64,000 bases of DNA from Capitulum mitella (taxonomy: Eukaryota > Arthropoda > Thecostraca > Pollicipedomorpha > Pollicipedidae): assembly GCA_030062745.1 (NCBI GenBank), contig CP099839.1, forward strand, positions 8,547,118-8,611,117, written 5' to 3'. Positions 21,445 through 30,948 of this stretch are shown here, one piece after another. Both the position numbers and the translations under genes were made by a program. Positions within the stretch are counted from its first letter, which is position 1. Each line of letters opens with the position of its first letter. The notes beneath the pieces are model-generated. The model saw nothing but the letters and a program-made list of their open reading frames with translations, was not told the DNA's origin and did no database searches.

Positions 21445-24400
21445 TAGTTTGACAACGCAGTTAAAAAAGCCGTGCACTGAAAACACTTTCACCTGATGAC
21501 AACGAGTAAACCCAAACTTTATAGGCTGGCCAAAACGCAGACGTTTTTGACAATCAGGGCAGTGGTAAATATACCCATCTTATAAGGGTTCTTTATCCGT
21601 CATTGCCGCGTTCACGCACCACTGTGGGCGTGTTTACTCGCTGCCTTCACGACAGAACTTCGTGTTAATCGTTTCGCTTACTGCTTTGGACAGAGGGTTA
21701 ACTCACTGTACGCAGGTGACAATGTTTTCATTGTGTATAAAACATTTTCCATGGTGATTTCGACACGAATACGTAATGGTGATCATATATATGTTGCGAA
21801 ATCAAACGTCCTGTTCGGACATTCTCAGCTCCTGTTCGGGACGTGGTAGCTACACAATACACAGGTCACCGAGTTCGTAACATGGAGCAAAGAAAGATTG
21901 TATTAACCCACACGTACCATAGGAATGACACCAGAACGTTTAAAAGTGTGCTTGTGAGTCATTCAGGTGTTCCTAGCGTCACAAGGAACACAGCCAGTTA
22001 AGCAATGCGGCAACGTAGTGACATGTGTCATTGGCTTAGCCAGATTGGAATCGTTCCTCCGAGTTTTGCGGAAGTTAACTCTATGACTAAAGCATTGCAT
22101 TAAAAAAAACGTGGTGAAACAAATCTCGATAAAGTCGTGCACGGTTACTGGGGCCGGTTTTGTGAAGAAATTACACCATGTTAAATGATGTTATTGTGCA
22201 ACACCCTTCCTTTTATGTGGCATGCGGTTATCACATGCATTATGTAGCAGCATGTTGTTACCTAGCCCACGTTCGTCTTCCGAGCTTCGCATTTACGACG
22301 TCCTCCAACGGACATGGCTCCGCTTCTGTAAGAATGTTCTTTGTACATATGTGACCCGAAAACCGCACCTTAAGGTCAATGATGCCAACTGGGGCAAAAT
22401 ACAGCACCACTTTTGAACTGGTGGGGGTCAAAACTGGCTTGGTTTGGCTGGTTTGGTTTAAACAAGGTTATAGCACATGACAAGGTCTACAGTAGCAAAA
22501 AACTATCTTTCGGAGGGAAAAAACACACAGTTTGAAAATGTCAATTCCACATAGGTATAGCCGAATACAAAAATGTTGCTCCGAGGGGCTACATTAACGT
22601 ATATGCGAATTTTCCGTGGTTTCGTTTTTACACAACTTAGTAGGCAGGTGTTACTGGAATACCAAATTTTCAGACCTGCCCGCCCCCCACTCAAAATTCC
22701 TTGGACGAGGCCCTGGCTTTGCCTGCCCCCCACACATATATAGTGTAATGATGCCAGCACCAAACTTCTGACATGTAGGACGGAACCATCTTGCCAGAAT
22801 GCCAGTGACGCTAAAAGCATATAGGGCTAATGCATATTAAATACGGTATAATTTTCCCCACAGGGTTGATGTTCAAACTCCAAAAAGTGGGGCCATGGCC
22901 CCGCCCTTTCCTTCCTCCTGTTCCTACGCCCAAGTATAAATGTCAACAAAAACGGTTATATTTCTTTGTACTGACGTCACGTTTGGTACAAAAAGGCTGC
23001 CGAGTACACTGGTGCTGATTACTCCTGAAATTATCGCCAGAATGTCGCGTCTTGGAATGCGCGCCGAGTGTCATCAAATTTAATGACTACCATATCTGAA
23101 AAACCTTCGGTTTTATGCTAAATCTCGCGGAAACAGTTATCGTCTGTCGCCCCTGCTCCTACAGTGCTTTTTTTTTAACAGCAAAAGATTGGTTTTTTAC
23201 TATTTTGCTTAGTGCAATGACCGAAATTTCTGTCTGCTGAGGGGGCAAAAACATAGTTTTGCCCCCTCAGTCGTTAGGCTGGGGGGGCGACTCCTTTTCT
23301 TGCCCCCCCCTTTCCGCCCTCGCTGCCTAGCACTCTTAGCAGTGTAAATGAGCGTATTGAAAATTAATTACCACAGAAAGTGAGCAGGGCAGGAACGTAG
23401 ATAAGAGGGAGCGATGGGAAAGGATGGCGAGTTGGCACGAATATGGAACGGATGATCATATGTATATTCCAAAAACAAACATTTTACGTTTTCCTGTGCG
23501 TTAAATATGGAGTAAATTACACAAAATCGCTGTTTTTCCAATAAATTTTGCCATATGTTAGTGACATCTCAAATTTCGACTTTTGCCCCATCCCCCTAAG
23601 GAAAATTCTAGCTCCGTGCATGGAGCAGGAATTGTTGGTTCCAGCAAAGGATACGAAAAAACATTATTCACAGAGATTTAGGAAATCTAACGTTACGTTT
23701 TTCATGGCTGGATGCATCAAGTGGAAATGCACGGACAAGACGTTGTCGTAACTCCTATCGACGGAGCTCCGTCAGGTAATGCGCATAACTCCTACTTTTA
23801 AGCATGGCTGGGAGGTCCTGGGGAGGTGTCAAGGATCTATTGGCTTCCCACTTTTCATGGGTTTTAACATTAAATCTATTGTGATGATTGGAAAGAACGA
23901 GTCTGAAATTCTAGTCATGACCCCCGTTCCAATAATTTTCCGGATTCCCCAGCTATGCTTTTAAGTCATGGTATTGATAAAAAATGCGCACCTTTATCCA
24001 AACACGACTGAAGAAAACATAAAGCCAACAGAGGGGCCACGACCCACCCACTCTATTTCCACATTTTCATTTTTTGAGGCCATCGAGTGCAATGCGCTTC
24101 ATACACGGTCCCAACGGTCCATCAGCCAGTGATCGACCAGGAACTTCCTGGGCGATCGCTGTTTGGCAGTCACGGAATCCGCCTGTTCTCGAACCCCAAG
24201 ATGCTTTAACGTGATACACCAAGTCCCAAGGTCTAGCATAAGGAGAGTGACAGACCACGCATAGGGTTGTCAGCCCACGTTCGGAGATTTGGATCCACTA
24301 TTGCGATGCATCGAGCCGCAGTTGCAGTCGCAGCGCAGTCAAATGACACCGCATTTAAATTGCAGGAACCAGCCACCAGCCACCAGCCACCACGAGACCT

Positions 24401-24710
24401 ATGCTAATTCGCGTGAAGACGTTTCATTACATCGGGACGCTGGGACAACCACTAGTGTCCATCGTTGCTTCACCGGCGGTTTCGCGGTTGGCCAAGGTGA
24501 AATGAGTTGGTAGCAATGTAGAAATATATTACACATTCCGTTCATCGCACAACTGGACACGACACGCTGGTCCAAGTTAATGCAAGCATTGTACTTTTTA
24601 GTTCGCATTCCGACAGCCCCGTGCACATCTGGGTAAATTCACGCCACCACAGCCTTTCCTCATTGGCGGCATACATAAACAGCCCGACAGAGTCAGCCCG
24701 CGGCAGGCGA
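21445..24710. other. Intergenic with dispersed-repeat fragments
   Basis: No recognisable gene. 22,845-22,920 matches the minus strand of 6,510-6,600 and belongs to a dispersed repeat. 23,237-23,270 is a perfect hairpin with 14-base arms. The segment just left of 24,711 is the 3' flank of the ASCC1-like gene on the minus strand; AATATA (minus, about 24,525) is a possible weak polyadenylation signal. Confidence 0.4.
23237..23270. repeat. Perfect G-run/C-run hairpin
   Basis: CTGAGGGGGCAAAA, a 6-base loop (acatag), then TTTTGCCCCCTCAG. Similar G-run palindromes sit inside the ends of the TTAA elements and at 4637-4656. This suggests a subterminal structure of a repeat family and not a bacterial-type terminator. 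Confidence 0.75.
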
Positions 24711-26666
24711 TCACAGCAAAACGCACATCCCGCAGCAGGACACCGCCGGCGAGCTGGCGGTTTCCCGTTCCTCCCCGGCGGCCGACCGGCCGGAGCGTGA
24801 TGGGACAGCAGCGGCGTTCGGTCCAGGTCCCCGCACCCTCCCGGGTCCCCTTGACAGCACACACCCCGCGACTCCAGGACCGCGTCGTCGGCCGCCTGGC
24901 TGCGGGCGCTCGGGGGGCGGCTGGCCGGCTGGGGAGACAGCGGCGGGCCCGGAGTCGTCGGGAGCGCACGGCGCCTCGGAGTCTGGGCTCGCAGCAGAGG
25001 CATCTGGGCACGCAGCAGAGGCAGGTGGCGCCACCAGCTGGCCGCCCAGGTCATGTTTCACGTCCCGCGAGTGCGACTCCTCGGACGAAGCCGACGCTGC
25101 AGGTGAGCTCGAGGCCCGTACCGGTGAGTCGCGGTCCCTCGAGTGCCGATCTGAAGCCGGCTGCTGGGCCGCGACAGGTGACTTCTCGACGGCGGGCGGC
25201 TCTGTGGAGTCCGGTCCCGGCGGATCATCCAGAGGGTCGCACAGCAGTCCCCTGCCGATGCAGCTGTAATAGCCGTCGTCGTCTTTTCCAGTGAGCGACG
25301 ATATTTCCAGCGCCTCCACCCGCACCTCGCCGAAGTCGTACTCGCCCAGCCGCTCGACGATCGGCGCGCTGTCAAAGCCCCTGAACTTCCTCCAGCGCTT
25401 GGCGCCGGCGCCACGCGTCAGGAAGGTCGTGTTCATGAGCGTGGCGTGCAGCGTGACGCCGCCCTTCTCCCGCTTCCCGAGGCCAGCGTCACAGAGCCGA
25501 CCGTGCGCCAGCTCGGCCAGCGCCTGCAACGGCTCGGCCGGCTCCGGCCGGGCGAACAGCACGCGGGTGCGCGCCGCGCCGCCGCCGAACGCGCCCAGGC
25601 CGCGCAGCCGGAACGCCGGCGGCGGCTGGAGGCGCGCCTGCCGGCAGCACTCCTCGACGACGTCCCGCGCCCGCTGCCGGTCGGCCTCGGCCGGCAGGCT
25701 GAGCATCGCCAGCGACATGTGCAGCTTCTCCGGCCGCTGGAACAGGCGGTCCGGCAGCAGCTCGCGGTCCTCCACGATGTCGCGGACCTCGGCCCGGAAG
25801 GCCTCGAACCGTTCCCTCACCAGCGGGTGTGTGAGACGGACCGACAAAAAGTGCGTCAGCTGCGGCGGTTTCACCGCCTGGCCGCCGGCTTTGAGCAAGG
25901 TGCAGGCATTTTCAATGGCCTCTTCCGTGCTTCCATGCACATGCACCGGTTTTGTCCATTTCTTTGGCAGTGTTACGGTGCACCCGGTCTCCGTTACTTT
26001 GGCAGCGAGCGCCGCATCTCCAGACTTCAATTTAAAGAACACAGGCTTTGACACAGTGAGAGAAGCCATTATCTTTGCATGGACTTGCTTCTGCCAGGCA
26101 ACATCAAGGTCACCAGAGGCCAGGTCTTGCACATCTTCAGCACATGATTCTGTTAATGCTTTGGGATTTCTGCTGTCTGTGGACTGCGCCAAAACTTCGC
26201 TCGTGGTTTCCTCTGGGGACATCCTTGATATCTTGGAAGGAGAACCCTCTCTTGCTTCAACAGCTCTGGGGAATGCCCCATCAGGCTGGCAGGAACATGA
26301 TGCATTGGCTGATAAACCTTCCTCAGAAATATTAACATCACCACATCCCAATGAACTATGTTCCTCAATGCAATGCCTTAAATTCTGCTTGGAGGTATCT
26401 GGATTTTTTTCATCAAGTCTTGAACTCATCATCATTTGATGAAATCTTCCCAAAACACCTGCAACTGGAAGATGCCAGTGGCTGCCATTCAAAAACTCAA
26501 AGTTTCCTACGATCTCCAGAAAATTCCAGACTTGTGTGTACTTGCTCATGACAATAAACTGCATGCTGTGTGGCTTGAAAGTTTCAAACACATGATCATT
26601 CAAGAAGTTGCACAACAGAGAAACTGTACTGGATCTTATGCCAGCTCCCCTCAAAACAAAACTGAC
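24711..26666 (-). CDS. ASCC1: ASCC1-like protein (KH-like + 2H phosphoesterase), main exon
   Basis: Homologue of activating signal cointegrator 1 complex subunit 1, which works with ASCC2/ASCC3 in alkylation-damage response and transcription in animals. One large exon begins after a TTTTTTTCCAG acceptor (26667-26668) and runs to a TGA at 24711. Counting from a Met just inside the preceding intron, a KH-like fold is at about 219-269. The AKAP7/2H phosphoesterase domain covers about 280-485 with both catalytic motifs intact: LHMSLAML (H327, S329) and LHATLMNT (H418, T420). The block FDSAPIVERLGEYDFGEVR and YYSCIGRG match the end of the ASCC1 family. Odd points: the KH GxxG loop is not recognisable. 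The N-terminal 80 residues (FKPHSMQFIVMSKYTQVWNF) are unfamiliar. A tail of about 180 residues rich in Ser/Pro/Ala follows the normal end of the family and finishes CCGMCVLL, a CaaX-like box. Upstream exon(s) with the true start are not resolved. Confidence 0.82.
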   Translation of the reverse strand, partial: VSFVLRGAGIRSSTVSLLCNFLNDHVFETFKPHSMQFIVMSKYTQVWNFLEIVGNFEFLNGSHWHLPVAGVLGRFHQMMMSSRLDEKNPDTSKQNLRHCIEEHSSLGCGDVNISEEGLSANASCSCQPDGAFPRAVEAREGSPSKISRMSPEETTSEVLAQSTDSRNPKALTESCAEDVQDLASGDLDVAWQKQVHAKIMASLTVSKPVFFKLKSGDAALAAKVTETGCTVTLPKKWTKPVHVHGSTEEAIENACTLLKAGGQAVKPPQLTHFLSVRLTHPLVRERFEAFRAEVRDIVEDRELLPDRLFQRPEKLHMSLAMLSLPAEADRQRARDVVEECCRQARLQPPPAFRLRGLGAFGGGAARTRVLFARPEPAEPLQALAELAHGRLCDAGLGKREKGGVTLHATLMNTTFLTRGAGAKRWRKFRGFDSAPIVERLGEYDFGEVRVEALEISSLTGKDDDGYYSCIGRGLLCDPLDDPPGPDSTEPPAVEKSPVAAQQPASDRHSRDRDSPVRASSSPAASASSEESHSRDVKHDLGGQLVAPPASAACPDASAASPDSEAPCAPDDSGPAAVSPAGQPPPERPQPGGRRRGPGVAGCVLSRGPGRVRGPGPNAAAVPSRSGRSAAGEERETASSPAVSCCGMCVLL

Positions 26667-26699
26667 CTGGAAAAAAAAGCAATCACCACTCCTGGTCAT

Positions 26700-27780
26700 A
26701 AGTATATTGGGATTTAAAGGCTAATATGACAGTACAAGTAGCAATAGCCATATTCAAGCATGGTATGGCAAGAGTAACATACTAGTAGCCAATGAATGGT
26801 GTAAGTGATTGCTTCATCTTTCCCTCACAATCAACTGGATATAATGCTGAACATACACAGCCCAGACCACACAGCCATGGGATCAGAGGCATTGATCCTA
26901 CTAATTTTTATTTATTTATTCTTTGGAAATTATACCCAGTAATGTTTAACTGTTCATCATGCAACAATGCAACAACAATATTTGGTCAGGATCATGGATG
27001 GGTCTTTTATGCAGATTGGGATGCAGGTGGTAGGTGAGAATAGGGATGTAGGTTTATCCCCAGCCCCACAAAAAGTTAACATAAGCCTGTGGTGCTGCAA
27101 GAAAGGAATATGGCTCAAAATGGTGCTTCCATAACTGATAATTGTGGGGAAGTTTTAGACCTGGCCAGGACAGTATTTCATCAGCATACCCTTCATAGGT
27201 CCCACTTTCTCCACAACTATATCAAGTGCCAACTAACAATTTCAAGTGTATGCTGCTGATTTCATTTTAATGTCCATACATCCATGGCCTAATGGGGAAA
27301 CCATAAGGCTCCTGCATTTTCATAGCATGCGCAGTAGTTTGTGGCCAAACCATAGTCCTGTTTCCATGAGACAAAGAAATCTGGATTTCTCTTCAAATTC
27401 CAATTTCAGAGGTCATGGTCACCTCTTTTAGCAAAGTGGACTGGATTTCTGAAGTCCAGGCTGAAAAAGATTCCCCAAGGAAATTGGGATTATCTGTGAA
27501 CTGGAAACATACAGCAGCAGTATGTGTCAAGTTTCTTTTAGTGCCCAGCAAAGGGAGAGCTAGCACCAAATTTAATTTCTTGTCTATTGACAGCTTCTTG
27601 ACAAAAAAAAAAAACAATGAAATGACACTACAGCATTCTCAGATCCCACATATGCTTTTCTGATGCCTAGATGGGGAAATGTCATACACATCCTATAACT
27701 GGTGGCCAATCCAAGATTTCCCAAGTAATGTGGACTTGGAAATCCTTAATGTAACCTGGGTTCCCTGAATATGGTCATGG
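26700..27780 (-). other. CpG-depleted intron/5' part of ASCC1-like gene
   Basis: About 1.08 kb with, by hand count, a single CpG, but rich in TG and CA. It lies between the main ASCC1-like exon and the CpG-normal strip at 27.78 kb, so it is interpreted as the first intron of that gene. No repeat or other gene is recognised. Confidence 0.55.
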
Positions 27781-27821
27781 AAAACCCACTTGAATCCTCC
27801 ACTTCCGTCCCGAGGGACCAT
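27756..27821 (-). CDS. Candidate first coding exon of the ASCC1-like gene
   Basis: On the minus strand an ATG at 27819-27821 opens 22 codons, beginning MVPRDGSGGFKW and ending GTQ at a CAG/GTTACA junction. This would join in phase 0 to the acceptor at 26667. The start lies at the edge of the CpG-normal promoter strip. The donor is weak (GTTACA) and the peptide matches nothing I know, so this remains only a candidate. An in-frame Met also occurs upstream at 27890. Confidence 0.2.
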
Positions 27822-28440
27822 GGTTACAAATATTGTCCCGGCAGTGCAACGCAATTGGAACACATTATGAATACGTCTAACCGGAAACATTTCGAATGAT
27901 TTGTGGTATCTTCTTGAGCGTTTTCAGCAAAACTAAGTTTCCCGTCTGCGCCACATTTTGTCACATACGCGTTTTCTGCTTGTCGCTGACACTGCTTCCA
28001 AAAAACGTACATCTCACCTATAATCCTTTATAGAAAGATGGAATTCCTTCCTCAAACCTCATCTGAAACAATCTCGTCACAATTGTCTTTTAAGAAATGT
28101 ATGTATCCCGTGTATCCCCGTTTCCCCAAAGGCCCTCTATATACGAAGGCTGTCTCCAGTGTTTGAGTTTTCTTGCTTGTATTTTGGATGGTACCGTATT
28201 GGGAGCTTGCAACGTGGAATAATTCACTATTATTTTTAAGTCTGCCGGACCATAGTAAGATCGTGCGTCGGATTACTTGTCGCTGAATTTGCAAGCCTTC
28301 GAGCCAGGGTCAGCGCGGCATCTGAGCATTCGAAGTGTTTGTTTGCAGCACGATGGTGGCTAAGCCAAATATTTGGTATTCGTCACTTAACGTTGGACTG
28401 GCAAACAGGTTCTGGTATCCACGGCAATAACTGTTATACA
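27781..28440. promoter_or_regulatory. Probable shared bidirectional promoter (CpG-normal strip)
   Basis: By hand count about 33 CpGs occur in these 660 bases, against about 1 in the preceding 1.08 kb and about 2 in the following 2.46 kb. It lies between the ASCC1-like gene (leftward) and VPS72 (rightward). VPS72's coding exon 1 begins right after an acceptor (TCTTTGCAG, ending 30939), so an untranslated first exon must lie upstream, plausibly near 28,250-28,430. The densest CpG cluster is 28,261-28,320. No TATA box is evident, as expected for housekeeping genes. Transcription start sites are not determined. Confidence 0.6.
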
Positions 28441-28828
28441 TCCTTTGATGTTATTGCATTTGTCATTGCTAGTGGCACACTGGTCTTTGGGTTGGAGATG
28501 CAAAATGGTAGTAGGCTAAAAGTATTTCACATGGTGGTCAGAGGATGCAACAGGTAGGCTGCTGATAGGTCATGGTTTGCATTTGGATTTCCATTATTGG
28601 TCATTCAAAACATTTCCAGTAAATGCCTATTTTCCAGCAAAAAATAATGAACAATATAATATATATTATATAATAAATAATAAACAACAATCATACAACA
28701 GATAGTTTTAAGGCAAATCTTGGCCATGCATGTTTTCACAAGGTGGTGGAAAACAGCATAAATGACATGGAGATGATACAGTAAACAGTGCTTAGGCAAA
28801 TGCTTGGGATTTGGTTGCTACATAATAT

Positions 28829-29552
28829 CATTCCAAGATGAAGAAAGTGAAAAAATACTGAATAATGTTACTACTCCATGTGTTGCTGACCATCCATTTC
28901 ACTTCTGTTGTGATTCTATGATAACATGGTCAAAAAGGGCAATTCCCAATGTGAAGATGCTTTGGGCTGAATAAAGTCATCAGTATAACCTAACTTAATG
29001 AATAATAAACAGTATATCTAAGTTCAGCTAAGCTGAGCTAACCTAACCTAACCTAACATAACCAAACCAAACCTGACCTAACCTAGCCTAATCCTAATGT
29101 AACCTAGCCTGTTTAGTAGCACAACCTAGTCTCTGTTGGACATAGCCAAGTCTAATCACACCCTTTATGGTCCTATGGCCTCTAGTGCCCTAGGACTACG
29201 CCTCTGGCAAGGGTTGCCCCTTTGGCACAATATTGTGTCCTGTGAACATTGGTTTATTGGACTGTGGCCTCTAATATCATTTACTAATGACATCATCAAA
29301 CATTATGCAGTACATAGGGCATTGTTGGAGTGAATGTAGTGTGAAGAAGATGGCACTGCCTTTTCCAGTCATGTTTGCTTACTGTGAAATGTAACTTCAT
29401 TTCCTTCAGAAATAATACTGGTAGTGTCACCTTTGCTTGCTTTCATAGTAAAGCTCATGAGCTCTTCTTTATTGTACATATAGCATGTCATCCATGAAAA
29501 GGTGAAAAGTAAAGTATCATACAAATATTTGTGATTCAGTGCTGCAAAATGT
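28829..29552 (+). repeat. 0.7 kb tandem duplication in VPS72 intron, unit 1
   Basis: Begins CATTCCAAGATG; includes AATGAATAATAAACA, a degenerate (CCTAA)n run, GCCAAGTC(T/C)AATCA, CAAACATTATGCAG and AGATGGCACTGCC. The same order recurs from 29,553, so this is a direct duplication with a period of 724 bases at the left edge. CpG-poor, like the whole intron. Confidence 0.75.
28986..29115. repeat. Degenerate telomere-like (CCTAA)n
   Basis: About 20 pentamer-like words (CTAAC, CTAACC, ACCAA, CCTAG) with only a few perfect consecutive CCTAA. Part of the duplicated intronic unit; its partner is at 29,757-29,812. Confidence 0.75.
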
Positions 29553-30540
29553 CATTCCAAGATGGAATGCAAAAAATGCCAAATAATGTTGTCACTCCAT
29601 TTATTCCTGACCATCATGCCACTTGTCTGTTTGGCTTCTGTTGGGATTCTCCAGTAACAAATTTGAAATGGGCAGTTTCCATGGTTGAGACATTTTGGGC
29701 TTGATGTTATCAAAATAATCAGACTTAATGAATAATAAACAAGACTAAAAGGACACCTAACCTGAATCAGCCCAACCTAACCTAAGCCAAACTAACTTAA
29801 CCAATTTAGATATGTGATCAAACCTCTTTTGGACAGAGCCAAGTCCAATCATATCCTTTATCAGCCTGCAGCCTCTGGTATCCTACTACTGCATCTCTGA
29901 TGCAAGTAGCACCTTCAGCACAACATAATGCCCCATGAAGTTCCTTTTATTGGCTTGCAGCAGGGCTGGAAATTTGGTTTTGGTTTGTGATGTAAGAGCA
30001 TAATTTCTGTTTTGGAGTGCAAACTTTAAAAAGAGTAATGTTGGTTTAAGTTGGGGTTCATGATGTAATTCAGTTGACATCATACCTGTTTCTTATGAAA
30101 TGGGGACATAATTATTTGCATGGAGTTAGAAATTGTCAACATGGTTATGATACAGCTTTTCATTGGAGGCACAAGACCAAACATTTGGGGTATAAAATGT
30201 TTTTAGGAGCACATAATTTTAGTGTTCTTCAACACCAGAAAACAGAATATTTTCCAACCCTGGCCTGTGACCTTTAGTATTGCTTACTGATGATGTTGTC
30301 AAACATTATGCAGCACATGGGGCATCCTTGGATTAAAGGCCACTTTAACAAGATGGCACTGCCAGTTCTGTTCGCATTTGCTTACAGTGACATATAACTA
30401 CATTTCTTTCAGAAACCATACCAGTAGTGTCATCATTTCTTTCTTTTGTAGAAAAGTTTATGTGCTCTTCTCCATCTTATGTTTAGCAAAAGTGGTCTCT
30501 GAAAAGGCAAAAATGTTACATATTGCCCCATTATTGGTTG
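29553..30540 (+). repeat. 0.7 kb tandem duplication in VPS72 intron, unit 2
   Basis: Second, more diverged copy. It carries about 300 extra bases at roughly 29,945-30,260 relative to unit 1. The telomere-like stretch is shorter here (29,757-29,812). A small third fragment (GGCC..TTGGAGTAAAGGCCATGTTAACAAGATGGCACTG) follows at about 30,565-30,610. Confidence 0.7.
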
Positions 30541-30948
30541 AAATAGCAGCCCTGGCATATGGGTTGTGGGCCTTGGAGTAAAGGCCATGTTAACAAGATG
30601 GCACTGATAACTATTGATGAATATGTCCTATTTCCTGCTCCCCATCTTATTGATGAGGAGTGGCAGTTGCCTTTGTGTGTGTGGTGCAGCTCATGCTATG
30701 CTAATGATTTCCCTTATGCTGTTTACATCACATTATTCCTGCCCCCCCCCCCCCTTTGTTTATTTCCCTTCACAGAAGCATGCAAGAAAATACTAGTGTT
30801 TGTTTATTTGCATCAAATTTCTTTCTTGTTTTTTTTTCATATTGTTTTTCTGCATTTCACACATTTAGTTGATTGATAAGGTACATTATGGATGTGGATG
30901 GCGGAATTGTTGTTTTAATGTTATCTGTACTCTTTGCAGTTTTTAAAG

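Noticed and set aside
25291-26439. 382-codon plus-strand frame
   Set aside because: Antisense to the ASCC1-like exon, which carries both 2H catalytic motifs on the minus strand.
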